A stretch of 64,000 nt of DNA, taken from assembly GCF_041734645.1 (NCBI RefSeq), contig NZ_CP162010.1:1302001-1366000 (forward strand), read 5' to 3'. The notes under the pieces were generated by a model. That model was not told the origin of the DNA. It did no database searches and was given only the letters and a program-made list of their open reading frames with translations. The position numbers and the translations under genes were made by a program. This stretch comes from Rodentibacter sp901420285. GTDB lineage: Bacteria > Pseudomonadota > Gammaproteobacteria > Enterobacterales > Pasteurellaceae. Below, in pieces: positions 43,675 through 52,094 of the stretch. Position 1 is the stretch's first letter. Every line of letters starts with the position of its first letter.

Positions 43675-44447
43675 TGAGCCGTTTACTACGCAATATCTTT
43701 ATGTTTGTGGTATACGCTTATTTGTATATCCCGATTATTATTTTAGTGACGAATTCTTTCAATGAAGACCGCTACGGTTTAAGTTGGAAAGGTTTCAGTT
43801 GGAACTGGTACGAGCGTTTATTTAATAACGACACCCTAATCCAAGCAGCGATTCACTCTGTCACCATCGCCTTCTTTGCGGCAACTTTAGCGACTATTGT
43901 CGGCGGTTTAACCGCAATTGCTTTATATCGCTATCGCTTCCGCGGTAAACAGGCGGTGAGCGGCATGTTGTTTATCGTGATGATGTCGCCGGATATCGTT
44001 ATGGCGGTATCCTTACTCGCGTTGTTTATGGTTGTGGGGATTTCTTTAGGTTTCTGGTCCTTATTGTTGGCACACGTGACCTTCTGTTTGCCTTATGTAA
44101 CGGTAACTATTTTCTCCCGCTTAAATGGCTTTGATGCCAGAATGTTGGAAGCGGCGAAAGATTTGGGAGCAAGCGAAATCACCATTTTACGCAAAATTAT
44201 CCTACCGCTTGCCTTGCCGGCGGTGGTTTCCGGCTGGTTGTTAAGTTTCACCATTTCGTTGGACGACGTTGTAGTATCCTCTTTCGTCAGCGGTGTCAGC
44301 TATGAAATTCTGCCGTTGCGCATTTTCTCCTTGGTAAAAACCGGGGTCACGCCGGAGGTGAACGCCCTTGCCACCATCATGATTGTGCTGTCATTATTAC
44401 TCGTTGTTGCAAGCCAATTTATCGGTAAGAAACACAAAGACATCTAG
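43674..44447 (+). CDS. potC: Spermidine/putrescine permease PotC
   Basis: Second permease, 257 residues, with N-terminal MFVVYAYLYIPIIILVTNSF and EAA loop EAAKDLGASEITILRKIILP. Its ATG overlaps the potB stop (TAATG). Two terminators follow before potD. Confidence 0.95.
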   Translation: MSRLLRNIFMFVVYAYLYIPIIILVTNSFNEDRYGLSWKGFSWNWYERLFNNDTLIQAAIHSVTIAFFAATLATIVGGLTAIALYRYRFRGKQAVSGMLFIVMMSPDIVMAVSLLALFMVVGISLGFWSLLLAHVTFCLPYVTVTIFSRLNGFDARMLEAAKDLGASEITILRKIILPLALPAVVSGWLLSFTISLDDVVVSSFVSGVSYEILPLRIFSLVKTGVTPEVNALATIMIVLSLLLVVASQFIGKKHKDI

Positions 44448-44488
44448 TCATAATAATGCTTCACAAATAATCTAATAGCACATACAAT

Positions 44489-44519
44489 ACGCCTTGACGC
44501 ACAATCAAGGCGTTTTTTT
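44489..44519 (+). terminator. First terminator between potC and potD
   Basis: Arms ACGCCTTGA / TCAAGGCGT with a 7-base loop, followed by a run of six to seven T. Confidence 0.88.
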
Positions 44520-44521
44520 AT

Positions 44522-44549
44522 ACCTGCATTTTACGCAGGTGTTTTTTTA
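44522..44549 (+). terminator. Second terminator between potC and potD
   Basis: Arms ACCTGC / GCAGGT with a 7-base loop then GTTTTTTT, only 9 bases beyond the first hairpin. Confidence 0.78.
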
Positions 44550-44575
44550 CCCTCTTTTACGGAGAACAAACAAAA

Positions 44576-45658
44576 ATGAAAAAATTTGCAGGTCTGCTTA
44601 CTGCCGGTTTAATTGCCGCAACATTAACCGCTTGTAACGACAAAGAGAACAAGTCTGAAAGGACTAACGCACCGGCGGCTGCTAATGATACTGTATATTT
44701 ATATACTTGGACCGAGTACGTTCCGGACGGTTTATTAGACGAATTCACTAAGGAAACCGGCATCAAAGTAATCGTTTCCAGCCTTGAGTCCAATGAAACC
44801 ATGTATGCAAAAATCAAAACCCAAGGCGCCGCCGGCGGTTATGACGTCATTGCCCCTTCTAACTACTTCGTTTCCAAAATGGCGCGCGAAGGCATGTTAA
44901 AAGAACTGGATCACAGCAAATTACCTGTTATTAAAGAATTAGACCCTGATTGGCTCGACAAACCTTACGACAAAGGCAACAAATATTCCCTTCCGCAATT
45001 ATTAGGCGCGCCGGGCATTGCCTTTAACACCAATAGCTACAAAGGCGCCGATTTCACCTCTTGGGGCGATTTATGGAAACCGGAATTTGCCAATAAAGTA
45101 CAATTATTAGACGACGCGCGCGAAGTATTCAACATTGCTTTATTGAAAATCGGTCAAGATCCGAATACACAAGATCCGGCAATTATCAAACAGGCTTACG
45201 AAGAATTATTGAAATTGCGTCCGAACGTGCTTTCTTTCAATTCCGACAACCCGGCAAACGCCTTCATTTCAGGTGAAGTGGAAGTAGGTCAATTGTGGAA
45301 CGGTTCCGTGCGTATTGCGAAAAAAGAGAAAGCTCCGTTAGATATGGTGTTCCCGAAAGAAGGCCCGGTACTTTGGGTGGATACCTTAGCCATTCCGGTA
45401 ACCTCTAAAAACCCGGACGGCGCGCACAAACTGATTAACTATATGTTAGGTGCGAAAGCGGCCGAAAAATTAACCCTTGCCATCGGTTATCCAACCGCCA
45501 ACCTGGAAGCGAAAAAAGTATTGCCGAAAGAAATCACCGAAGATCCGGCAATTTACCCTACCGCTGAAGTGTTAAAAAACAGCCATTGGCAAGATGATGT
45601 GGGCGATGCCATTCAATATTACGAACAATATTATCAAGAACTGAAAGCGGCGAAATAA
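44576..45658 (+). CDS. potD: Spermidine/putrescine-binding lipoprotein PotD
   Basis: Solute receptor of the polyamine importer. The 360-residue protein has a signal peptide with lipobox LTAC (Cys near residue 20), so it is probably lipid-anchored, unlike E. coli PotD. The mature part opens VYLYTWTEYVPDGLLDEF and has YDVIAPSNYFV and GAPGIAFNTNSY. It is separated from potABC by two terminators, so its level is probably set by read-through or its own promoter. A 12-mer hairpin follows. Confidence 0.94.
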   Translation: MKKFAGLLTAGLIAATLTACNDKENKSERTNAPAAANDTVYLYTWTEYVPDGLLDEFTKETGIKVIVSSLESNETMYAKIKTQGAAGGYDVIAPSNYFVSKMAREGMLKELDHSKLPVIKELDPDWLDKPYDKGNKYSLPQLLGAPGIAFNTNSYKGADFTSWGDLWKPEFANKVQLLDDAREVFNIALLKIGQDPNTQDPAIIKQAYEELLKLRPNVLSFNSDNPANAFISGEVEVGQLWNGSVRIAKKEKAPLDMVFPKEGPVLWVDTLAIPVTSKNPDGAHKLINYMLGAKAAEKLTLAIGYPTANLEAKKVLPKEITEDPAIYPTAEVLKNSHWQDDVGDAIQYYEQYYQELKAAK

Positions 45659-45689
45659 ATCGTTCTCTCAAAAAAGAGTGCGCTATACT

Positions 45690-45731
45690 AAAACAGCACC
45701 GCATTGGAAGCAGTTCCGATGCGGTGCTGTT
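45690..45731 (+). repeat. 12-mer inverted pair, terminator-like hairpin after potD
   Basis: AAAACAGCACCGCATTGGAA with TTCCGATGCGGTGCTGTT, loop GCAG. The T-G pair is a wobble only in the plus transcript, the direction of potD. Confidence 0.88.
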
Positions 45732-45835
45732 ATTTAAGCTCAGTTTTTTGCAGCGTATCAAGCAATCTTCTCAATATATTTGCCACGCACCCAAACATTT
45801 TCCTAAAATAAGCGCTCAATAAATTCGGAGGATTT

Positions 45836-46177
45836 ATGCACGAACTTTCCCTTTGCCAAAATATATTGGAAATCGTAGAACAGCAATGTAAAACCCATCA
45901 TATAAAAAAAGTCACCGAACTTTGGTTGGAAATTGGTGCACTTTCGTGCGTGGAACCGGATGCATTGAAATTTTGCTTCGACATTAGCTGCCAAGGCACA
46001 CCGGCCGAAGGTTGCACGCTTCACCTTATCGAAATTCCTGCCCTCGCTTGGTGCTGGCAATGCGAAAAACAAGTAGAAATTCAAGCGCACCACGACATCT
46101 GCCCTCAATGCGGTAGTCCTCATTTACAGCGACAAAACGGTACTGAATTGAGAATAAAAGAAATGGCATTCGAATAA
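45836..46177 (+). CDS. hypA: Hydrogenase nickel incorporation protein HypA
   Basis: Nickel chaperone for [NiFe]-hydrogenase maturation. The 113-residue protein starts MHELSL, with the nickel-binding His2, and carries the zinc site CWQCEKQVE...ICPQCG (two CxxC) near residues 73-94. GGAGG precedes the ATG. No other hyp or hydrogenase gene lies in the window, so its partners must be elsewhere. rsuA follows after 56 bases. Confidence 0.93.
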   Translation: MHELSLCQNILEIVEQQCKTHHIKKVTELWLEIGALSCVEPDALKFCFDISCQGTPAEGCTLHLIEIPALAWCWQCEKQVEIQAHHDICPQCGSPHLQRQNGTELRIKEMAFE

Positions 46178-46233
46178 CCATTCCGTTCATATTTCCTCGT
46201 AACAAAACATCCGGAATTCATCACAGAGACCCT

Positions 46234-46932
46234 ATGCGACTAGACAAATTTATCGCCGAAAACACCGGCCTAACCCGTTCCCAAGCCACTAAAGCCATTC
46301 GCCAAGGCATAGTCAAAATTAACGGAGAAATTGAAAAAAGCGGTGCGCGCCAAGTTTCATCGAAAGACCAAATTTATTTTGAAGAGGAATTACTCGGCTG
46401 GCTTGACGAAGGACTATATTTTATGCTGAATAAACCACAAGGCTACGTATGTTCCAACGATGACGGCGACTACCCGAATATTTATCAATTTTTCGACTAT
46501 CCGCTCACCGGCAAATTACACAGCGCGGGGCGCTTGGATGTCGATACCACCGGACTCGTGCTATTAACCGATGACGGGCAGTGGTCGCACCGCATCACCT
46601 CGCCGAAACATCATTGCGAAAAAACCTATCTCGTCACACTCGCCGATCCCGTGGAAACGCATTATGCGCAAGCTTGCACCGAAGGCATTTTATTGCGCGG
46701 CGAAAAAACGCCAACCAAACCGGCGAAACTCGAAATTCTTGATGATTACAACGTTAATCTCACCCTTTCCGAAGGGCGTTATCACCAAGTAAAACGCATG
46801 TTTGCCGCACTCGGTAATAAAGTCATCGGTCTTCATCGTTGGAAAATCGGCGACGTAGTATTAGACGAATCCTTGCAAGAAGGCGAATTTCGTCCGTTAA
46901 CGCCCGAAGAAATTGAAAATTTGGTGAAATAA
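46234..46932 (+). CDS. rsuA: 16S rRNA pseudouridine(516) synthase RsuA
   Basis: Forms pseudouridine 516 in 16S rRNA. The 232-residue protein has an N-terminal S4 domain (MRLDKFIAENTGLTRSQATK) and the catalytic stretch SAGRLDVDTTGLVLLTDDG with Asp near residue 102, ending in GRYHQVKRMFAALGNKV. bcr starts on the next base after the stop, as in H. influenzae. Confidence 0.94.
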   Translation: MRLDKFIAENTGLTRSQATKAIRQGIVKINGEIEKSGARQVSSKDQIYFEEELLGWLDEGLYFMLNKPQGYVCSNDDGDYPNIYQFFDYPLTGKLHSAGRLDVDTTGLVLLTDDGQWSHRITSPKHHCEKTYLVTLADPVETHYAQACTEGILLRGEKTPTKPAKLEILDDYNVNLTLSEGRYHQVKRMFAALGNKVIGLHRWKIGDVVLDESLQEGEFRPLTPEEIENLVK

Positions 46933-48126
46933 ATGAACAAAAAAATCAAACCTGATTTTATTTTTATTGCCACTCTCGGTATTTTATCCATGTTGCCACC
47001 CTTCGGCGTAGATATGTATCTGCCGTCATTTTTAGCTATCGCCGAAGATCTCAACATCAGTCCGGAACAGGTACAACATACGCTTACCGCATTTTCTTAC
47101 GGCATGGCGTTCGGTCAATTATTCTGGGGACCGTTCGGCGATAGCTTCGGACGTAAACCGATTATTTTGCTCGGCGTTATTATCAGTGCAATTACCGCCT
47201 TAATCCTGACGGAAATCAATACTATCGGCAATTTCACCACCCTTCGCTTTGTACAAGGCTTTTTCGGTGCTGCGCCGGTCGTACTTTCCGGTGCGTTATT
47301 ACGCGATTTATTTAGCAAAAACGAACTCTCTAAAGTCATGTCCACTATCACGCTGGTCTTTATGATAGCACCGCTCATCGCACCGGTAATCGGTGGGTAC
47401 ATCGTGAAATATGCCCACTGGCATGCAATTTTCTATGTCATGTCATTTATGGGCGTATTATCGGCGCTATTGGTCTTTTTCATCATTCCCGAAACCCATA
47501 AAAAAGAAAACCGCATTCCGCTACGCCTCAATATCATCGCACGGAACTTCATGGCTTTATGGAAACAAAAAGAAGTGCTGGGTTATATGTTCGCCGCCTC
47601 TTTCGGCTTTGGCGGATTGTTCGCCTTTTTGACGGCCGGCTCTATCGTATATATCGGTATTTACGGTATTGCGGTGGATGAATTCGGTTATTTCTTTATG
47701 CTCAATATCGCGATTATGACTTTCGCCTCCTTCCTAAACGGACGTTTTGTATTAAAATTTGGCGCAGAAACTATGCTACGTATCGGTATTACCATTCAAT
47801 TTCTAGCCGGAATGTGGCTGGTTTTGAGCGCACTTTTTAATCTAGGCTTTTGGTCGATAGCGCTCGGTGTGGCATTTTTCGTTGGACAAAACCCGTTGAT
47901 TTCTTCAAACGCCATGGCATCAATTTTAGAAAAATTTCCGAATATGGCGGGCACTGCAAATTCCCTGGTAGGTAGTGTACGTTTCGCTATCGGCGCATTA
48001 ATGGGCACATTGGTCGCGATGATGAAAATGGACAGCGCCGCACCAATGCTTTACACCATGGGCGCTTGCGTAGTAATTTCCGCATTCTCCTATTATTTTT
48101 TGGCTTGTCGAAATTTAACCAAATAG
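46933..48126 (+). CDS. bcr: Bcr/CflA drug-resistance transporter (MFS)
   Basis: Proton-driven multidrug efflux protein of the inner membrane, 397 residues, twelve helices. Motif A appears as GPFGDSFGRKPIILLG near residue 68, and the early PFGVDMYLPSFLAIAEDL is typical of the Bcr/CflA group. The start directly follows the rsuA stop, suggesting coupling. Confidence 0.92.
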   Translation: MNKKIKPDFIFIATLGILSMLPPFGVDMYLPSFLAIAEDLNISPEQVQHTLTAFSYGMAFGQLFWGPFGDSFGRKPIILLGVIISAITALILTEINTIGNFTTLRFVQGFFGAAPVVLSGALLRDLFSKNELSKVMSTITLVFMIAPLIAPVIGGYIVKYAHWHAIFYVMSFMGVLSALLVFFIIPETHKKENRIPLRLNIIARNFMALWKQKEVLGYMFAASFGFGGLFAFLTAGSIVYIGIYGIAVDEFGYFFMLNIAIMTFASFLNGRFVLKFGAETMLRIGITIQFLAGMWLVLSALFNLGFWSIALGVAFFVGQNPLISSNAMASILEKFPNMAGTANSLVGSVRFAIGALMGTLVAMMKMDSAAPMLYTMGACVVISAFSYYFLACRNLTK

Positions 48127-48176
48127 CGTGCGGAACGAAATTACCGAACAAACGCACAAACGAAAATTACCCTCAC

Positions 48177-48219
48177 AAAATAGCACCGCATTGGAATCGC
48201 TCTCAATGCGGTGCTATTT
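48177..48219 (+). repeat. 12-mer inverted pair, terminator-like hairpin after bcr
   Basis: AAAATAGCACCGCATTG / CAATGCGGTGCTATTT; the next inner pair is G-T, a wobble in the plus transcript only. Confidence 0.87.
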
Positions 48220-48337
48220 ACATACAAACTTATATTTCACTCGCCAATCATTTTGTGCATTTGCTACACATTCCTCGAAATCAAAAGTTTTACTCAAAAA
48301 ATCCTTTCGCGTTCGGTAAAAAACAAAAGCGCCAACC

Positions 48338-48378
48338 GGCACCGCATTGAAATGACCTTCGCTTTTAGCACCGCATTG
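48338..48378. repeat. Direct pair of the 12-mer after nagK
   Basis: GGCACCGCATTG (48338-48349) and AGCACCGCATTG (48367-48378), same orientation, 29 bases apart, between bcr and nagK, 3' of nagK. The spacer includes CGCTTTT, similar to spacers in other direct copies. Confidence 0.8.
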
Positions 48379-48408
48379 GCATCGCTTTTGTTTTCAATGT
48401 AAACAAAA

Positions 48409-49323
48409 TCATTTGCCTAAGAATAGCGCCGCTGCACCGCGTACGCCACCGGAATCGCCGTGTTTGGCTTTTTTTATCGGCGGCACTCTGGCAGTACGCA
48501 TTAAATGCGGCGGAAGCGCTTTCGGTAAGGCTTCGTAAAGATAATCGAAATTCGATAAACCGCCGCCGAGCACAATCATATGCGGGTCAAATGCGGTGAT
48601 GATATTGCCGATTGAAATGGCCGCAAGTTCCACAAAAAGTGTCACAAAATCCAACGCACTTTCTTTGCCGCGATAGAACGCATCAATAATTTCGCGAGCT
48701 GAAAGCGCCTCGCCTTTTAAATCGCGATACAGCATTTCAAAGCCGCGACCGGAAAGATAAGTATCCAAACAAGCCGTGTTGCCGCAACCGCACGGATAAA
48801 TCGGCGCCTTATCCCAGCCGAGTAATTTCAATGCGTGATAATTGAGCTGCAAATGTCCCAATTCGCCTGCCATGCCCACTTGACCGGAATGCACTTTGCC
48901 GTTAATCACGAAACCGCCACCGAAGCCTGTACCGAGAATTAAACCGAGCACGCTCGGGTACTGTTGATTTTCCTCGTCCCACGCTTCAGACAAGGCGAAA
49001 CAGTTCGCGTCATTTTCCGCTCGTACTTCGCACCCCAAGCGTTCGGACAGATCACGTAAAATCGGTTTATTATCGGCCACGCGAATATTCGTGATTTCCG
49101 CCAAACCGGTCTGCTGATTAACAAAACCCGGTACGCCCATCCCCACGCTGCCGCGTTCACCGAAACGTGCATCGGCGCGCTTAACCAGCTCCACAATAGT
49201 ATCAAGCCATTCATCGTAATCCGTTTTCGGTGTCGCCACGCGTTCGGAATATAATTTTTCTAATTTTTCGTTGAACGCGGCGAGTTCAATTTTAGTGCCG
49301 CCGATGTCTAGACCGTAGTACAT
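48409..49323 (-). CDS. nagK: N-acetylglucosamine kinase (ROK family)
   Basis: Phosphorylates N-acetylglucosamine from cell-wall or host glycan recycling. The 304-residue ROK protein has the phosphate loop GLDIGGTKIELAAF, ENDANCFALSEAW near residue 103, GTGFGGGFVINGK near 132 and the zinc motif CGCGNTACLDTYLSGRG near 178. Size equals E. coli NagK (303). Glucokinase or Mak-like specificity is possible but less likely. Confidence 0.86.
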   Translation of the reverse strand: MYYGLDIGGTKIELAAFNEKLEKLYSERVATPKTDYDEWLDTIVELVKRADARFGERGSVGMGVPGFVNQQTGLAEITNIRVADNKPILRDLSERLGCEVRAENDANCFALSEAWDEENQQYPSVLGLILGTGFGGGFVINGKVHSGQVGMAGELGHLQLNYHALKLLGWDKAPIYPCGCGNTACLDTYLSGRGFEMLYRDLKGEALSAREIIDAFYRGKESALDFVTLFVELAAISIGNIITAFDPHMIVLGGGLSNFDYLYEALPKALPPHLMRTARVPPIKKAKHGDSGGVRGAAALFLGK

Positions 49324-49386
49324 AGCCTCTCCTTAAAAAACGCGGTTAAAATTGACGAGAATTCTAACCGCACGTTTTATTAAAAT

Positions 49387-50103
49387 TTATGACAAAGATC
49401 GTTTTTTCAGTAAAAAGCCGAAAATAATTACATTCACTAACCAAGCCGTAATTATCGCCACCAATAAATCGATCGGATAATGCATACCGAGGCGTAGGCG
49501 ACTGATTAGCATCAATAAACTCCACGCCAATATCGCACCGATCAACAATTTCGCCGCTCTGCTACGATTACCCGTCAATTGAGTAAAACCAACTGCCAAC
49601 ATTAACCAGGTTGCCGCAAAAAGAGTATGACCGGACGGAAACGAATAGCCGGTTTCGTTTTCATAATGATGAATTAACCAAGCGGGCGTATCCGTTTGGG
49701 AATAAAAGTCTTTAGCAATTAATGCCCGTTGAGCGCGATCATTTTGATAAAAACTTTCTGTGCTGCTATTGTTTTGCTCTGCCAAATACGTAACAAACGG
49801 ACGCGGTTCTTGAAACACCGCTTTCAAGCCGGTTTTCAAGGCTTGTGTGGCCGCCACCGAAAGCGCCATCACTGATACGGCGAAAAGCCATTGTTTACGG
49901 CTACGAAATAAGAAGCGAAAAATAAGCGCAAACAACGCACAAGTAATAAGCGCATAAGGCGCACTGCCTGTTTCGGTGAGCAAATACAACCAATAATCGG
50001 CTTCATTTAATTGGCCGTTGCCATGCCACCGATAGGAAAATCCCCAAACAAAAAACGGTACAAGACAAAGTAATAACATATATAATGACAGCCTTTTAAA
50101 CAT
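49387..50103 (-). CDS. pgpB: PAP2 family phosphatase, phosphatidylglycerophosphatase B-like
   Basis: Membrane phosphatase for phosphatidylglycerophosphate, undecaprenyl diphosphate or related lipids. The 238-residue protein has about six helices and the three PAP2 motifs: KAVFQEPRP near residue 92, YSFPSGHTLF near 155 and SRLRLGMHYPIDLL near 205. Next to ribA, divergent, as in H. influenzae. Confidence 0.9.
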   Translation of the reverse strand: MFKRLSLYMLLLCLVPFFVWGFSYRWHGNGQLNEADYWLYLLTETGSAPYALITCALFALIFRFLFRSRKQWLFAVSVMALSVAATQALKTGLKAVFQEPRPFVTYLAEQNNSSTESFYQNDRAQRALIAKDFYSQTDTPAWLIHHYENETGYSFPSGHTLFAATWLMLAVGFTQLTGNRSRAAKLLIGAILAWSLLMLISRLRLGMHYPIDLLVAIITAWLVNVIIFGFLLKKRSLS

Positions 50104-50171
50104 AAGCGCTCCTTAAGAATAAAAATAAAGTGCGCATTTTAACAGAATCGAAAACGAAGAAGGACAACTTT

Positions 50172-50828
50172 ATGGCAAAAATTCGACGGGTCGCGCAAGC
50201 CAACCTGCCCACTGAATACGGCATTTTTAAACTAGTGGGCTTTGAATTGCCGGATAGTAAAAAAGAACACGTCGCGTTGGTAATGGGCGATATTTCGAAC
50301 GAAGAAGAACCGGTTTTAGCTCGTATCCACTCCGAATGCTTAACCGGCGACGCGTTACACAGCTTAAAGTGCGACTGCGGTTTTCAACTTGCCACGGCGC
50401 TACGCCAAATTCAAGAAGAAGGACGCGGCGTGTTGATTTATCACCGGGAAGAAGGTCGCGGCATCGGCTTGATTAATAAAATTCGTGCCTATGCTTTGCA
50501 AGATCAAGGTATGGATACCATCGAGGCCAACCTCGCCCTTGGATTTAAAGCGGACGAACGGAATTTTGCGGTGTGCGCCGATATGTTCGAATTGCTCGGT
50601 GTGAAAAAAGTGCGTCTAATGACAAATAATCCGCAAAAAGTGGACACCATGAAACAAGCCGGTATCAATGTGGTGGAGCGCGTCCCGCTCAATGTGGGCG
50701 AAAATCGCTACAACACCAAATACCTCGACACCAAAGCAAAAAAAATGGGACATTACATCGTACATAACAAGCAAGAGTACTTAATGGAATGCCCACACTG
50801 TCAAGAAGAAGTGATGAATCAGAAATAA
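50172..50828 (+). CDS. ribA: GTP cyclohydrolase II
   Basis: First step of riboflavin synthesis. The 218-residue protein starts MAKIRRVAQANLPTEYG, has the zinc site RIHSECLTGDALHSLKCDCG near residue 50 and HREEGRGIGLINKIRAYALQ near 93. AGGA lies 8 bases before ATG 50172; the frame start at 50130 is rejected. A terminator follows at 50850. Confidence 0.95.
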   Translation: MAKIRRVAQANLPTEYGIFKLVGFELPDSKKEHVALVMGDISNEEEPVLARIHSECLTGDALHSLKCDCGFQLATALRQIQEEGRGVLIYHREEGRGIGLINKIRAYALQDQGMDTIEANLALGFKADERNFAVCADMFELLGVKKVRLMTNNPQKVDTMKQAGINVVERVPLNVGENRYNTKYLDTKAKKMGHYIVHNKQEYLMECPHCQEEVMNQK

Positions 50829-50849
50829 CTAAAGCCGCACAACATATCC

Positions 50850-50872
50850 ACCGCCTTAAAAGGCGGTTTTTT
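50850..50872 (+). terminator. ribA terminator
   Basis: Arms ACCGCCTT / AAGGCGGT, then a run of seven to eight T. Confidence 0.9.
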
Positions 50873-50906
50873 TCATTTAAATCGTCGACTAAATAAATGT
50901 ATTTTT

Positions 50907-50920
50907 GTGATCAAAATCAA
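50907..50920. promoter_or_regulatory. FNR- or CRP-like site before the candidate sRNA
   Basis: GTGATCAAAATCAA fits FNR TTGAT-N4-ATCAA at 9 of 10; the overlapping TGTGATCAAAATCAA also partly fits CRP (TGTGA-N6-TCACA). Confidence 0.45.
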
Positions 50921-50954
50921 GCTTTACAAAAATTTCTTATTTATTTTTATAAAT

Positions 50955-51075
50955 TTGTAAATTTCTCTTGTTCATTATATATATTTATATATAATGAATC
51001 TCGTTTTAGATACTAGATAGTAATGAAACTTGGCTAGTGCACTTCCCCCAACTTTTCGCACTAGCCATTTTTTTT
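50955..51075 (+). ncRNA. Candidate small RNA with Rho-independent terminator
   Basis: No open frame longer than 7 codons. The 3' end is a perfect 9-bp stem GGCTAGTGC / GCACTAGCC (51032-51040, 51058-51066) followed by eight T. The loop is C-rich (ACTTCCCCCAACTTTTC), a form that can pair with ribosome-binding sites. Two starts are possible: near 50955-50960, from a TATTTT/TATAAA element 41-46 bases after the FNR-like site, giving about 120 nt; or near 51002, from TTGTTC-N16-TATAAT (50968-50995), giving about 75 nt. It could also be only a leader terminator of ybgI. I do not recognise it as a named sRNA. Confidence 0.5.
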
Positions 51076-51132
51076 GAAATGTCGCAGGAAATTTCGTAAC
51101 ATAGCCCACCTTTTTCTCATTTCCGACAGAGC

Positions 51133-51885
51133 ATGAACAATCTCGAACTCGAACATATTCTCAAGTGCAAACTCAATTCTAACGGCATTAACGATTACGC
51201 ACCAAACGGCTTGCAAGTAGAAGGCAAAGCAGAGATTCAAAAAATCGTTACCGGCGTAACGGCAAGCCAAGCGCTGATTGATTACGCCGCGGCACAAGGT
51301 GCCGATGCGGTGCTGGTACACCACGGCTATTTTTGGAAAAACGAAAATCCGTGCATTCGCGGTATGAAGGGAAAGCGGATTAAAACCTTACTGCTAAACG
51401 ATATTAATTTATACGCTTATCATTTGCCGTTAGACGTGCATCCCGAACTGGGCAATAACGCGCAACTTGCTGCATTGCTCGGCATTGAAAATCTCCAACC
51501 GCTCGAAAGCGGCGCGGTGAGTATTCCCGTTTGGGGCGAACTGCGCGAACCGTTAAGCGGAGTTGCGTTTGAGCACCGTATTGAACGCGCATTAAATCGC
51601 AAACCGCTGGCTTGTCTTAACGGGCCGCAATTAATCCGCAAAATCGGCCTTTGCAGCGGGGGCGGTCAAGGCTATATCGATCTGGCTGCAGCACAAGGTT
51701 GTGACGCATTTATTACCGGCGAAGTATCGGAACAAACAGTTCATTCCGCACGCGAGCAAAACATTCATTTCTTCGCCGCCGGCCACCACGCCACCGAACG
51801 TTACGGCATTCAAGCCTTGGGCGAATGGCTAGCCAAAGAATACGGTTTGGTGGTGGAATTTAAGGATATTGATAATCCGGCCTAA
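51133..51885 (+). CDS. ybgI: Nif3-like dinuclear metal-binding protein (YbgI)
   Basis: Hexameric metal-binding protein of the NIF3/DUF34 family, sometimes annotated GTP cyclohydrolase 1 type 2; physiological role unsettled. The 250-residue protein has the metal ligands in DAVLVHHGYFWKN near residue 63, AYHLPLDVHPELGNN near 96 and FFAAGHHATERYGIQALGEW near 215. It follows the candidate sRNA terminator by 57 bases. Confidence 0.9.
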   Translation: MNNLELEHILKCKLNSNGINDYAPNGLQVEGKAEIQKIVTGVTASQALIDYAAAQGADAVLVHHGYFWKNENPCIRGMKGKRIKTLLLNDINLYAYHLPLDVHPELGNNAQLAALLGIENLQPLESGAVSIPVWGELREPLSGVAFEHRIERALNRKPLACLNGPQLIRKIGLCSGGGQGYIDLAAAQGCDAFITGEVSEQTVHSAREQNIHFFAAGHHATERYGIQALGEWLAKEYGLVVEFKDIDNPA

Positions 51886-52094
51886 TATCTCAACAAGTAA
51901 ACCACGCGGTTACCTCTTTATGTTAACGGTGAACCGCACCTCTATTCTTTAAAAGCAATCCATGCTATCATGTCGCCCGACAATCCATTTGTCTTATGTC
52001 GCAAGTTTTGTGTATAGGAAAATGATGAATCCCTCTTTTTTCACATTATTTATACCTTTCTTGCAAATTTTCTATTCAATCTTTAAGGTTTTCT

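Larger units (their letters stand above)
50829..51132. other. ribA-ybgI intergenic region
   Basis: 304 bases holding the ribA terminator, an FNR/CRP-like site, A/T-rich promoter elements and a second intrinsic terminator at 51032-51075, together suggesting an independent small RNA. Confidence 0.6.

Noticed and set aside
48066..48402. Small plus-strand frames after bcr
   Set aside because: They overlap the bcr end and two 12-mer elements, with no start signals.
50994..51035. Tiny frames (7 and 4 codons) in the candidate sRNA
   Set aside because: No ribosome site at proper distance and too short; a leader peptide is possible but unsupported.
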